From Candidatus Nanopelagicales bacterium (GTDB taxonomy: Bacteria > Actinomycetota > Actinomycetes > S36-B12): a stretch of DNA of 64,000 nt. The DNA lies in assembly GCA_018401415.1 (NCBI GenBank), contig JAGYKV010000017.1, forward strand, positions 756,001 through 820,000, given 5' to 3'. Below are positions 37,437-46,782 of this stretch, piece after piece. The notes below the pieces were generated by a model. The model was given only the letters and a program-made list of their open reading frames with translations, searched no databases and was not told the DNA's origin. The position numbers were made by a program, and so were the translations under genes. Position 1 is the stretch's first letter, and each line of letters starts with the position of its first letter.

Positions 37437-37648
37437 ATGAACTGGTCCTGGAATTATTTTGATCTTGATGGAACGCCGATCGAGAATCCCACCGAACCCT
37501 GCGTTACTTCCGGGTTTCCCAACCAACCGACGCCGAGGCTTTTATCAGCGAGAGCTGGCGTGAACTGCTTGCATCGGGAGTTGGCTTTGTCACCCTGATG
37601 GATGGCGACCGCGAGGTTTATGGGCCGATGAATCTGAGGCCCGAATAA
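37437..37648 (+). CDS. Small protein of unknown function, frameshifted
   Basis: AAGGAG 5 bases before ATG 37437. Read as is, it stops at 37598 after 53 codons. One extra C in the CCC run at 37497-37499 restores a smooth 70-aa protein: MNWSWNYFDLDGTPIENP, then LRYFRVSQPTDAEAF, ISESWRELL and a final MDGDREVYGPMNLRPE ending at TAA 37646-37648. It is acidic, soluble and I do not recognise the family. It begins 15 bp after the aldo/keto reductase, so it may end that transcript before the riboswitch. Confidence 0.6.
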
Positions 37649-37708
37649 TCGTGTTCACGTTGACATCTACCCCCTCCCCGTGGTGAGGTACGACTACAAC
37701 TGAATCGA

Positions 37709-37820
37709 CGTATGTGAATCTAGGGGAAGTTCGGTGTGAATCCGTCGCTGTCCCGCAACCGTATTTCAGGATCACTCAATGTGAGTAAGACCTGATAAGT
37801 CGGAGCACCTAGCACATACG
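37709..37820 (+). promoter_or_regulatory. Cobalamin (AdoCbl) riboswitch aptamer
   Basis: Closing stem CGTATGTG (37709-37716) pairs perfectly with CACATACG (37813-37820); an inner stem CTAGG/CCTAG (37720-37724 / 37808-37812) follows. The conserved core GGTGTGAATCCGTCGCTGTC begins at 37733 and continues CCGCAACCGTA, and a degenerate B12 box AGTCGGAGCACC starts at 37798. This is the class I cobalamin aptamer layout. It precedes the toroid/SCO2322/ECF operon, implying repression when cobalamin is plentiful. The leader from 37649 to 37956 otherwise holds only the hairpin at 37854-37869 and the terminator. Confidence 0.93.
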
Positions 37821-37873
37821 AGCGGTCATCCGTCGAGGTAACGGGACGAGCGCTCAAGCGAAAGCTTGACCCT

Positions 37874-37903
37874 CCCTTGCTGCTGTTTGGCAAGGGTTTT
37901 TTT
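37874..37903 (+). terminator. Riboswitch expression-platform terminator
   Basis: CCCTTGC (37874-37880), 9-base loop, GCAAGGG (37890-37896), then seven T (37897-37903). Lies between the cobalamin aptamer and the ATG at 37957, so it is the likely transcriptional switch. A GNRA-type hairpin TCAAGC-GAAA-GCTTGA (37854-37869) precedes it. Confidence 0.9.
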
Positions 37904-37956
37904 GGTCGGCTTGGCGCAGGGCGTGGTCCAGAGACCACTCACCTGAAGGGACCATC

Positions 37957-39014
37957 ATGGTCACAGCACGAAGCAAGTATGCGCGAGGTTTGCGCATTGT
38001 CATTGTCGCTGCCAGTGCTATTGCACTCAGCGTTACCACTTTCGCCGCTCCAACATTTGCGGCCACAGGCGACCGCGGTTTGTATGGTGAACCCAACGAA
38101 TTCGCATCCGTGCAACTGCAATCCACTGCGATTCTTGGACTGATATCGGCGCAGAAAGTCCCCAGCAAGAACGCCGTCAACTGGTTACTGGGACAGCAGT
38201 GTGCGAACGGTGCATTTCAGGGATACCGGTCTGACACTTCCATGCCGTGCGGATTATCTGACGCCACCACATTCAGTGGACCATCTGCTGACCAGACGGC
38301 CTGGGCGATCATGGCCCTTGAAGTGGTTGGCCAAGAAGCCGCTGCAAGAAAAGCCGCTCGTTGGCTGGTCTCCCTTGCCACAACTGACGCCAATGGAAAA
38401 TTAGGGATCCCAACATATTCCAATGCCCAACCCAATGCCAATGCGACGGGTCTGTCCTTGAACGCATTGCGGGGACTTGGATACCGTCCAGAGGTGACGA
38501 AAAAATTGCAACTATTCCTGGGGTCATTGGTAATTCCATGTACAGATGTGCGGGGTGGAGCTTCGCTGTACGAGTCTTCGGTACCGGGTGCGAATAACGC
38601 CGCAACGGCCCAATCATTCTTTGGCATAGCCGCATCTATGCCCGCGTTTTTACCGGATGATTATGGCTCAAGTCCCAAATGTGGCCGGAATGCCTCAACA
38701 AAATTGGGGAGTTATTTAAATAAGCAAATCTCCCCACGGGCCTGCTCAACTATTTCCCATACGATGGAAATAGTTTCGGTGACACTGCTCTGGCTCTTCT
38801 GGGTTTCACTTCACAGGGTATTTCAAATAGGGCGGTTGCCCAGGCAACTATTGCACTGAAGGCGAATGCTCGAAGTTGGGCTCTTCCAGAAGGAAAGCCG
38901 AATGCTGGAGCATTGGGGTCGCTCCTGATGGTGAGTGTTGCCACGGGTTCCAACTCCAAAAACTTCGGTGGCATCGATCTGATAGCTGAAATTATCCGGT
39001 CGGAAACCAAGTAA
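37957..39014 (+). CDS. Secreted alpha-toroid (prenyltransferase/squalene-oxidase repeat) protein, frameshifted
   Basis: Signal peptide (about 1-35, ending TFAA), then repeats of the alpha/alpha-toroid type: STAILGLISAQ, NWLLGQQCANGAFQGY, DQTAWAIMALEVVG, ATGLSLNALRGLGY, NNAATAQSFFGIA. As sequenced, the frame is lost at the C4 run 38732-38735 and ends at 38859; adding one C gives GLLNYFPYDGNSFGDTALAL and on to SETK with TAA at 39012-39014, 352 aa. This fold also forms the cobalamin-binding alpha domain of animal transcobalamin and intrinsic factor. Under a B12 riboswitch and next to an ECF importer, an extracellular corrinoid-binding role is a fair inference. Start ATG with GAAGGG ahead. Confidence 0.8.
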
Positions 39015-39689
39015 ATGCCCCCTGCGCCCGCCCTTCGCATGACACAAGGCACTGCGTTAATTCTCTTAACGTTGATCGCTGCGAATTTTGTCATGCCTGG
39101 GGCGGCGCAGGCGAGTACCTACCGGTTCTGGAACTTCTGGACCGTGAGTGATAACTCGTGGGTCTATTCGCAACTCGGACCCGCGAGCACCTTTCCTGAG
39201 GATGGTGCCGTTCAAGGCTGGGTGTTTGCCGCCACCGATGCTGACTCCGCATCCGTTGCCCCGAGTATTGAAGCAGCAGGTGTTTTTGAAAAAGCCTGTA
39301 GGGAATTCCCAGAGGTACCGGATCAAAAGCGCATGGCGTTCGTGATCGACCCCGGAAGTGCCGAAATTGCGCCAGACGGACAGATACCACCGGCACCGCA
39401 GTTCGTGTGTGCCACCGGAAGCATCGAGGCTAATGCCTATGAATTGCTGAATTCCGTGACCGAATTGCGCACCGAAAATGGCTTCATTTGTGCCATTAAT
39501 TCGTATCCGGCAATGGAATGTTCTGCTGTATTTGATCCCAGCGGAATCAAAGAAGCAGCGATGGAAACCGAAGCGACCGCCAGTGATCCATCGGAGGAGT
39601 CGAGTAATTTGGCTCCGTTGGGAACTGCCGTGGTAATCGGTCTGGTTGCCGTTGCCGGATTCTATTTTTGGCGAAAGAGGTCAACATGA
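39015..39689 (+). CDS. SCO2322 family exported, membrane-anchored protein
   Basis: 224 aa. Signal peptide (cleavage near QAS, about 34), the family opening STYRFWNFWTVSDNSWVYS, a globular part with four Cys (possible disulfides CREF/FVCATG and FICAI/MECSA), an acidic spacer and a C-terminal transmembrane helix with stop-transfer RKRST. Family known in Streptomyces beside cobalt/cobalamin-type ECF genes. TAAATG junction with the toroid gene and ATGA with ecfT, so the three are coupled. Likely the surface partner of the toroid protein. Confidence 0.82.
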   Translation: MPPAPALRMTQGTALILLTLIAANFVMPGAAQASTYRFWNFWTVSDNSWVYSQLGPASTFPEDGAVQGWVFAATDADSASVAPSIEAAGVFEKACREFPEVPDQKRMAFVIDPGSAEIAPDGQIPPAPQFVCATGSIEANAYELLNSVTELRTENGFICAINSYPAMECSAVFDPSGIKEAAMETEATASDPSEESSNLAPLGTAVVIGLVAVAGFYFWRKRST

Positions 39690-40819
39690 GCGTTTTCCTG
39701 CGAGCCCGATGGCTGCACCCTGTTGCGTGGTGGATTTGGGCACTCGCACTTGCCGCAGCGGCAACACGGGTAACTAATCCGCTTCTACTTGGACTCCTGA
39801 TCGCGTCCGCCGCCATTGTCGTGGCCCGTCGCAAACCAGATGCCCCATGGGGACGGTCTTTTGAATTTTTCTTACTACTTGGAGTTTTCATCATTGTGAT
39901 TCGAGTTGTATTCCAGGTTGTTTTCGGGGCAGCCACCGGAAGCCAGCTTTTGATCACACTCCCCGGAATATCCCTGCCCAGCTGGATGAGTGGATTGCGA
40001 ATTGGCGGCCCAATCATGCTGGAGTCATTGCTCGGCGCTTTCTATGACGGACTTCGACTGGCCACTATTGCAATAGTCATTGGGGCGGCAAATTCACTCG
40101 CATCGCCTTCGCGACTTTTGAAAGCGATTCCCTCTGCTCTTTATGAGTTGGGGGTGAGTGTTGTTGTTGCACTCAGCTTCATTCCGCAATTGATTTCCGA
40201 TGCAGTCCGTATTAGAGACATGCGTCGCTTACGAGGTCGCCGCAGCAATGGGTTAAAGGCGTATGCATCACTGGCGATCCCAGTTCTCGCTGGCGCATTA
40301 GACCGTTCCATTAATTTGGCCGCCTCGATGGACTCACGCGGCTACGGTCGATTGAACAACCAGTCATCACATTCGCGACGATTAGTGATTGGCCTATTAC
40401 TCACCTCCATTGCGTTGATTGCCATTGGCTTATACGGTCTGTTCACCTCCGATGCGCACCCACTCATTGGCCTCCCCTCTCTATTCATTGGCTCAGTGCT
40501 TGCCGTGTATGCCATGTGGTACTCGGGCCGCAACCGGACCAGGACCGTGTACCGACCGGATGCCTGGACTCTTTCGGAATTCCTCGTATCCGGGGCCGGA
40601 ATTCTGACGCTCGGCATTTACCTCTGGGCAGCCGTGAGAGTTGGATCCAACATGGCGTACTGGGAACAACTTCACCCAGCCCTAAATCAATGGCCAACCT
40701 TGCCGCTGTGGGGAGTGATCGCTTTTGCCATTTCACTCACTCCCGCATTTTCCAGTCCTCCCCCGCCTTCCATATTGGGTTCGCTCAATGAATCGTCGAA
40801 AGTGGGTTCCCGCACATGA
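39686..40819 (+). CDS. ecfT: ECF transporter transmembrane component EcfT (CbiQ-like)
   Basis: 377 aa. Four to six membrane helices in the first 130 residues and after 230, with the cytoplasmic coupling helices in between: VRIRDMRRLRGRR and SMDSRGYGR, the Ala/Ser-Arg-Gly signatures that contact the ATPases. ATG 39686 chosen (ATGA overlap with the preceding stop) over the open frame to 39668. C-terminus extra-long compared with typical 260-aa EcfT, with a further helix group around 255-345. Confidence 0.9.
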   Translation: MSVFLRARWLHPVAWWIWALALAAAATRVTNPLLLGLLIASAAIVVARRKPDAPWGRSFEFFLLLGVFIIVIRVVFQVVFGAATGSQLLITLPGISLPSWMSGLRIGGPIMLESLLGAFYDGLRLATIAIVIGAANSLASPSRLLKAIPSALYELGVSVVVALSFIPQLISDAVRIRDMRRLRGRRSNGLKAYASLAIPVLAGALDRSINLAASMDSRGYGRLNNQSSHSRRLVIGLLLTSIALIAIGLYGLFTSDAHPLIGLPSLFIGSVLAVYAMWYSGRNRTRTVYRPDAWTLSEFLVSGAGILTLGIYLWAAVRVGSNMAYWEQLHPALNQWPTLPLWGVIAFAISLTPAFSSPPPPSILGSLNESSKVGSRT

Positions 40820-42453
40820 TCATTTTTGATCACGTCACGTTTACGTATCCTCAAACAAACTCCTCCGACGTGCCCGAGCCCGTACTAAAAGATATTTCGC
40901 TGGAGATCACCGATGGTGAGTTGGCGCTTCTCGTCGGAGCCACCGGTAGCGGCAAAACTACCTTCCTTCGCGCAATTAATGGACTGGTTCCGCACTTCTC
41001 CGGTGGCTACTTACAGGGTCGAATTTCCATTAACGGACGCAGTACTCAGGATTTCGCCCCTAGGGAATTAACCGATCTCGTCGGTTTCGTGCCACAGGAT
41101 CCGCTGACGGGTTTTGTGACGGATCTGGTCGAAGATGAACTCGCCTATTCCATGGAAAGCCTTGGTATCGACCCGCAGACAATGCGCCGCCGGGTTGAGG
41201 AAACTCTTGATCTCCTAGGCCTTGCAGATTTGCGAAACAGGCCATTGCGTTCATTAAGCGGCGGTCAGCAACAACGGGTGGCAATTGGATCGGTGCTCAC
41301 CGCGCATCCGGAAATTCTGGTCCTTGACGAGCCGACATCGGCCCTGGATCCTGGAGCCGCTGAAGATGTTTTAGCGGCCTTGCATCGACTTGTCCACGAC
41401 CTTGGAGTCACTGTCGTCATGGCTGAACACCGCCTTGAACGAGTTGTCCAGTATGCGGATTCTATTCTGATGATGGAACATGGGCGAATTGCTAATGGCA
41501 TACCCAGTTCGATTATGGAAAATTCACCAATCGCCCCTCCTGTTATTCATTTGGGTCGACTTGCCGGTTGGAGTCCGCTTCCCATATCAATTCGCGATGC
41601 CCGGCGTACCGCAGGGCCATTACGTAGCAGTCTTTCCGGACAACGTCCCCAGCTGCGAGTCGTTCCCGACTCAACACCATTGATTGCTCGCGTTCGAGAT
41701 CTGGATGTTGGCTATGCACGGAACACGGTGCTCCGAGATATTTGTCTTGATACCAACGCGGGTGAAATCATTGCGTTGATGGGACGCAATGGTTCTGGAA
41801 AGTCCACACTCCTTCGGACACTGATAGGGCTCCACACACCAAATATTGGAACCGTGCGTATCAATGAGATAGATCCCGCCAGGGTTTCTGCCCGAGAGCT
41901 TATTCACCATGTTGGTTTAGTCCCCCAAGAGCCCAGTGATCTTTTCGAGGCACAAAGTGTTGCATTGGAATGCCGGAATTCCGACTCAGATGCTGGATGC
42001 GAAGCAGGGACAACTCGGGCGCTTCTCGCGCTGATGGCACCGGAAATTATCGATTCAACGCACCCTCGAGATCTGTCTGAGGGGCAGCAAATGCTTCTTG
42101 CCTTATGCATTATTGTCGCGGCCAAGCCACCGCTCCTTCTCCTCGATGAACCAACGCGCGGCCTGGACTACCCGACAAAGGGCAAACTCGCCGACATTCT
42201 CCGAGGGTTGGCGGAAACTGGCCACTGTGTCGTGATGGCAACACATGATGTGGAACTTGTGGCAGACCTCGCCACCCGAGTGATCATGCTGGGTGACTCC
42301 GAAATCGTGGCCGACGGGGCCACCGGAAGCGTGATCACCGGATCACCCATGTTTGCTCCCCAAGTTGCGAAAATCCTCGCCCCCCAACAGTGGTTAACCG
42401 TTCATCAGGTGGAAAATGCTCTGAGCAATTTAGAGCGAGCTGATACACCATGA
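40816..42453 (+). CDS. ecfA: ECF transporter ATP-binding protein, two ABC domains fused
   Basis: 545 aa made of two complete ABC domains. First: Walker A GATGSGKTT (41-49), signature LSGGQQQRV, Walker B LVLDEPTSALD. Second: GRNGSGKST (about 315), signature LSEGQQMLL and LLLLDEPTRGLD. Together they replace separate EcfA and EcfA' and drive the transporter by ATP hydrolysis. The second signature has E for the usual second G, a normal variant. ATGA overlaps on both sides. Confidence 0.93.
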   Translation: MIIFDHVTFTYPQTNSSDVPEPVLKDISLEITDGELALLVGATGSGKTTFLRAINGLVPHFSGGYLQGRISINGRSTQDFAPRELTDLVGFVPQDPLTGFVTDLVEDELAYSMESLGIDPQTMRRRVEETLDLLGLADLRNRPLRSLSGGQQQRVAIGSVLTAHPEILVLDEPTSALDPGAAEDVLAALHRLVHDLGVTVVMAEHRLERVVQYADSILMMEHGRIANGIPSSIMENSPIAPPVIHLGRLAGWSPLPISIRDARRTAGPLRSSLSGQRPQLRVVPDSTPLIARVRDLDVGYARNTVLRDICLDTNAGEIIALMGRNGSGKSTLLRTLIGLHTPNIGTVRINEIDPARVSARELIHHVGLVPQEPSDLFEAQSVALECRNSDSDAGCEAGTTRALLALMAPEIIDSTHPRDLSEGQQMLLALCIIVAAKPPLLLLDEPTRGLDYPTKGKLADILRGLAETGHCVVMATHDVELVADLATRVIMLGDSEIVADGATGSVITGSPMFAPQVAKILAPQQWLTVHQVENALSNLERADTP

Positions 42454-43244
42454 GTAGCGCGATTCCATTAGGGAGAAAATCGGCGATCGCAATAGGAATC
42501 ATCACGATCATCGGCATTGCCAGCTTCATGTGGCCATTTTTCGCTCCATCGGATTCTTTTGTCGTTGCCCATGCAACGGATGCACCTTTGATTTTCGCCG
42601 TCATCATTCCATTGCTGCTGGTTGTGGTCTTGGCCCAATTATCCGACGGAGGAATGAACTCAAAATCCATTGCACTTCTTGGAGTATTAGCCGCAGTCAT
42701 CGCGGCGCTGCGCCCATTGGGTGCGGGCCTGGGCGGAATCGAGCCAATTTGGGTGATTTTGATTCTGGCAGGACGCGCACTTGGTCCGGGCTTTGGATTC
42801 GTCTTGGGCTCTGTGTCACTTTTTGTTTCCGCCATGTTCACCGGAGGCGTTGGTCCGTGGCTTCCGTTCCAAATGCTCGCAGCGGCGTGGGTTGGTCTCG
42901 GCGCTGGACTCCTACCCCGCGCTTCTGGACGCAAGGAAATCGTGATTCTTTGCGGTTACGCCGCTGGGGCCACCATCGCTTTCGGATTTATTCTCAATTT
43001 GTGGTTCTGGCCCTTTTCCCTCAACCTGCCAGAGCAAATCGCATTTTCGCCGGGAGCCGGACTGGGTGAGAACCTTCTTGCCTGGATGCGCTTCAATATT
43101 GCAACGTCACTTGGCTTTGATCTGCCGCGAGCCTTGCTCACCATACTTCTAATAATTATCGCGGGTCGACCAATCCTTTTCTCTTGCGCCGAGCATCGCG
43201 TAAGGCTGCATTCGGAGCGCCTGTTTCTTTTGACAATCAACTGA
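42450..43244 (+). CDS. ECF transporter S component, probable cobalamin/corrinoid binder
   Basis: 264 aa, six to seven transmembrane helices. N-terminal helix 12-30, then a block of helices with ISIALLGVLAAVIAALRPLG and GRALGPGFGFVLGSVSLFVSAMFTGGVGPWLPFQM, the helix-1/loop pattern of S components of the CbrT type. Substrate is inferred from the riboswitch, not from ligand residues. Ends inside a 15-bp tandem repeat. Overlaps ecfA by 4 bp. Confidence 0.85.
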   Translation: MSSAIPLGRKSAIAIGIITIIGIASFMWPFFAPSDSFVVAHATDAPLIFAVIIPLLLVVVLAQLSDGGMNSKSIALLGVLAAVIAALRPLGAGLGGIEPIWVILILAGRALGPGFGFVLGSVSLFVSAMFTGGVGPWLPFQMLAAAWVGLGAGLLPRASGRKEIVILCGYAAGATIAFGFILNLWFWPFSLNLPEQIAFSPGAGLGENLLAWMRFNIATSLGFDLPRALLTILLIIIAGRPILFSCAEHRVRLHSERLFLLTIN

Positions 43245-43271
43245 CGCCGAATCAACTGACGCCGAATCAAC
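43235..43271. repeat. 15-bp tandem repeat at S-component stop
   Basis: AATCAACTGACGCCG at 43235 and 43250, then AATCAAC at 43265. The TGA stop lies in the first copy. Confidence 0.93.
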
Positions 43272-43290
43272 CCGCAGGTCAGGTGTTGGA

Positions 43291-44037
43291 GTGAGCAGCG
43301 ATCAGATCCCCGAATCGAAAAAATCTCTCGTTGACTCATTAATTGGACGGGTGGAACCTTTCGTGCCACTCGCGACGGAGCCGCTTCCCCCTGTCCTTAC
43401 CGGTGCATTAGCCGAGTTAGGAATCTGGTGGCGTGAACGAGTGTCAAGTGATCTCAGTATGGCTACCATTGACACCGCTCATGGTATCGATTTCGAATCC
43501 GGCTGCAATTACGCGAACACGGCGATTGACTCCGGTGCAAACCTGTTGATTCTGATTTCAACACTTAACAACTGCTCACCCGAGGTTCGGGCAATCATTG
43601 GACTACTGACCCGCAGAGACGCCTTTTCGGTCTTCTTTCAAGATCAAGGCACAAGCGATCAAATCGCCATGCAATCAATGGCAGGGATCAGGAATCTCAT
43701 GCACAAACATATGGAAATTCGAGGTGAACCACTTCAACTCGCCGAAGTCGATCCCGCGGTGGATTTCGCCTCAGGAATTCTCTTGTCAGCAAGTGCACGC
43801 AAAACCCCAGTGATCACCGGGACTTCCGCTCACCTTGCAGCAGCACTCATAGCGCAGCGACTGAGCATGAAAGCCAGTAACTGGTGGCGACATGGATCGA
43901 CATCCCTCGATCCCGCAGTCACGAACTCGGTTGATCGACTTGGAATTCCACCAGGCTTGGCCCTGAATCTCACCGACCACACCGGAATCGGCGCGCAAAT
44001 CAGTGCGCAGCTTCTCCAAAATTTTATCGGGGACTAA
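43291..44037 (+). CDS. CobT-like protein with altered catalytic motif
   Basis: 248 aa, related to nicotinate-nucleotide:dimethylbenzimidazole phosphoribosyltransferase, shorter than the usual 340-360. ASGILLSASARKTPVITG and HLAAALIAQRL match the GAxLAAxxxxxPVxLDG helix, and RHGSTSLDPAVTNSVDRLGI the following block. The C-terminal LRLGEGTGAALA, with the catalytic Glu, reads LNLTDHTGIGAQI; the MGIGNTT site reads CNYANTAIDSG. It therefore probably lacks normal phosphoribosyl transfer. Same genomic position as cobT in mycobacteria (Rv2207), but cobS is absent. Start GTG 43291, same transcript as the ECF genes. May bind or sense corrinoid or lower-ligand bases (inference). Confidence 0.7.
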   Translation: MSSDQIPESKKSLVDSLIGRVEPFVPLATEPLPPVLTGALAELGIWWRERVSSDLSMATIDTAHGIDFESGCNYANTAIDSGANLLILISTLNNCSPEVRAIIGLLTRRDAFSVFFQDQGTSDQIAMQSMAGIRNLMHKHMEIRGEPLQLAEVDPAVDFASGILLSASARKTPVITGTSAHLAAALIAQRLSMKASNWWRHGSTSLDPAVTNSVDRLGIPPGLALNLTDHTGIGAQISAQLLQNFIGD

Positions 44038-45129
44038 CTGGCACAAATGGCAACGATGTTCGCTCGCAAATCAAACTCTTGCCACGTGCATCTACATAAA
44101 AGTCCGTTGGATTGAATTCAAGGGCTGCGGAGTCGACAAGGGCGAGTGCAATTCCGCCCTTGAGCGTGGGGGAATAGGTACCGCTGGTGATCTCACCTAC
44201 TCGGATGGTGAGCTCCTGATCGGAGAAGACCCCCATGTGCGCTCGAGGGATTCCGCGGCCAATAACCCTTATTGCCACTCGTTTGCGTGGTGCACCCTTT
44301 TCCCGCATGGCAATGAGCGAGTTTCTTCCCTGGAACTCGGGCTTGGCCCAACCAATTGACCACGAGAGCAAAGCCTCAACCGGCGTGATCTCGGGTGCAA
44401 TATCTTGTCCGTGCAATGGGTATCCCATTTCGGTGCGCAAAATATCGCGGGCCCCCAATCCTGCGGGCAGGCCACCCATTGGCTGGGCTACATCAAGGAG
44501 TGCGCGCCAGAGTTCAACGAGATTTTCAGAGGGAACAACAATTTCAAAGCCCACTTCACCGGTGTAACCGGTGCGGCACACCATGATCTGCACTCCATGA
44601 AATTCAGAATTCACAAAACTCATGTAAGCAAGTTCCGTCGGGATACCCAATTGTTCCAAAACGAGCGGTGACTTCGGTCCCTGGATGGCAATAATTCCGA
44701 AGTCGAGATGTTGATTTTGAATGGTGAGATTTTTCGGCAATAACCCTGTCAGTGCTTGTTCCACGCTGTCGGCGTTCGTGGCATTTGGAATAATAAAGAG
44801 GTCATCGTCAGAGTATCTGTAAATAATAAAGTCATCGATTACTCCCCATTGTCGTTGCACAACATGGAGTACTGGGCTTGGCCGGCAGCAATTTTGCCTA
44901 GTTCACTTGTCACTATTGCATTGAGCGCGGCGACAGCTCCCGGACCAGTAATTCGAAGTTTGCCCATGTGGGAGACATCGAAAATACCCACGGTCGTTCG
45001 TACCGCTTGGTGCTCGGACACCGCTCCGGAGTACTCAATGGGCATCTCCCAACCGCCGAAATTTGCACATTTCGCACCGAGTGACAGGTGAACCGGGTAC
45101 AACGGAGTGTGACGAAGGTCAAGTGCCAT
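44024..45129 (-). CDS. gcvT: Glycine cleavage system T protein, frameshifted
   Basis: Aminomethyltransferase: releases ammonia and transfers the one-carbon unit from H-protein aminomethyl-lipoate to tetrahydrofolate. HTPLYPVHLSLGAKCANFGGWEMPIEY, then the frame stops in a G4 run (plus CCCC 44844-44847) after AQYSMLCNDNG. One extra G gives NGGVIDDFIIYRYSDDD, the normal family sequence, and the rest is intact (RTGYTGEVGFEI, GLGARDILRTEMGYPLHG, GRNSLIAMREKG). Corrected length 368 aa. ATG 45129 chosen. Ends overlap the CobT-like gene by 14 bp; divergent from pepA by 35 bp. No gcvH or gcvP here. Confidence 0.9.
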
Positions 45130-45164
45130 ACGCACAACTTTAGACTCATGATTAGATTCAGAGC

Positions 45165-46717
45165 ATGCCCACTTCTAAATCCGCAGCAAATTCAAAGACT
45201 TCCCACGCAATAAAGCGTTCACAGCCGGATTCGCCATCCTTTTCTTTGACAACTACTAAACCTCGCGACATTGTCGCCGATGTTTTATTGGTCAACACGG
45301 CTCCTGCAAAAGGCAAAGGGGTTGAACTTGTTGCCCACGGCTTCACTCCCGCTCAAACCAAGCGCATTCAATTGGATATCGCCGCACTGGGCGGAACGGG
45401 TAAGAGCGGTGAGGTCATCACACTCACCGGTGTGGTCGGCGTGAAATCTCCAATCGTTATTGCGGTGGGACTCGGTGATTTTCGAAAGAAATTCGACATT
45501 GAAGAATTCCGCCGGGCATTGGGTAATGGAATACGCACGCTCAGTGGCAAGATCAAAGTTGCGATTTCATGTAGCCACTCCCTGAACACATTTACGCAAC
45601 CGTGATGGCGGTAGGGCTCGCGGCATATTCATTTAATGGCTACCGCACCAAATCCAATGGCGCATCAAAAACTTTCCCAACGAAATTTACTTTATCGCTC
45701 CCCGTAGCCATTTCCGCGGAGTACAGAACTGCCGTGAAGGACTCGGCAACACTCGTCAATGCGATTTATTTGGCGCGGGACTTGATTAATACCCCACCCA
45801 ATGACCTACCACCGGCTGAGTTAGCCGCACGAGCAAAAACTGCCCTGATTGGACTACCCGTAACGGTCAAAATCTGGGATGAAAAAGCACTCAAGGCAGA
45901 CGGGTGCGGGGGCATCCTCGGGGTCGGGCTCGGGTCATCGCGCCCACCACGATTGGTCAAAATGACTTATGCCCCGAGAGGTGCAACCGCGCACCTGTCC
46001 CTTGTGGGTAAGGGAATCACCTTCGATACCGGCGGTATCTCGATTAAACCAGCGGCGAAGATGCATGAGATGAAAGCAGATATGTCGGGAGCTGCATCTG
46101 TTGTGGGTGCGATGCAAGCCATTGCGACACTGGGACTGAAAGTCAACGTCACCGGCTGGATTGCCGTTGCCGAGAACATGCCCAGTGGAACTGCCCAGCG
46201 ACCGGGGGATGTCCTTACTACATTCGACGGCACCACGGTTGAGGTACTCAACACAGATGCCGAAGGACGACTTGTGCTGGCCGATGCACTTGGCATGTCT
46301 GTTGCTGAAAAGCCTGACCTCATCATTGACGTTGCGACACTGACGGGAGCGCAGCGAATTGCCCTGGGACGGCGAATCGCGGGTGTCATGAGCAATCAGG
46401 ACTCATCTCGGGAACAGGTGGTGGCCGCGGCATCCGCCGTAGGCGAGGAGGCATGGCCCATGCCACTACCCACCGACCTACGCGAAACCCTCAACTCCGA
46501 AACTGCCGATATTGCCAATATTGGCGATGGCATGGGAGGGATGCTGTCAGCTGGAGTATTCCTGCGGGAATTCGTTCCAGATACTCAGCCCTGGGTGCAT
46601 ATTGACGTGGCCGGTCCTGCCTACAACGATGCCGCGGCTTATGGATACACCCCCAAGGGTGGCACCGGGGCCATGGTGAGGACATTTGTGAAGATCGCCT
46701 CTGATCTTGCCAAATAG
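45165..46717 (+). CDS. pepA: Leucyl aminopeptidase (M17), frameshifted
   Basis: Two reading frames, 45165-45605 and from 45602, join to one M17 aminopeptidase of about 517 aa. A missing C in CCC 45580-45582 is the probable cause: corrected, the text runs CSHSPEHIYATVMAVGLAAYSF. Metal and catalytic residues are intact in GKGITFDTGGISIKPA, HEMKADMSGAA and NTDAEGRLVLADAL. Removes N-terminal amino acids from peptides; two-metal enzyme, probably hexameric. Corresponds to Rv2213. Followed by lpd, 65 bp away. Confidence 0.9.
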
Positions 46718-46782
46718 TTTCGCTCACAGATCGCCCATTGCCCCAAGTGCGCAAGTTCAGGGGGCGGTGGAAGACTACGGGT

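Noticed and set aside
45580..45605. Programmed frameshift in pepA, or two separate genes
   Set aside because: The break falls in a simple CCC run, no slippery heptamer or stem-loop is evident, and five similar one-base losses occur nearby; a sequencing error is simpler.
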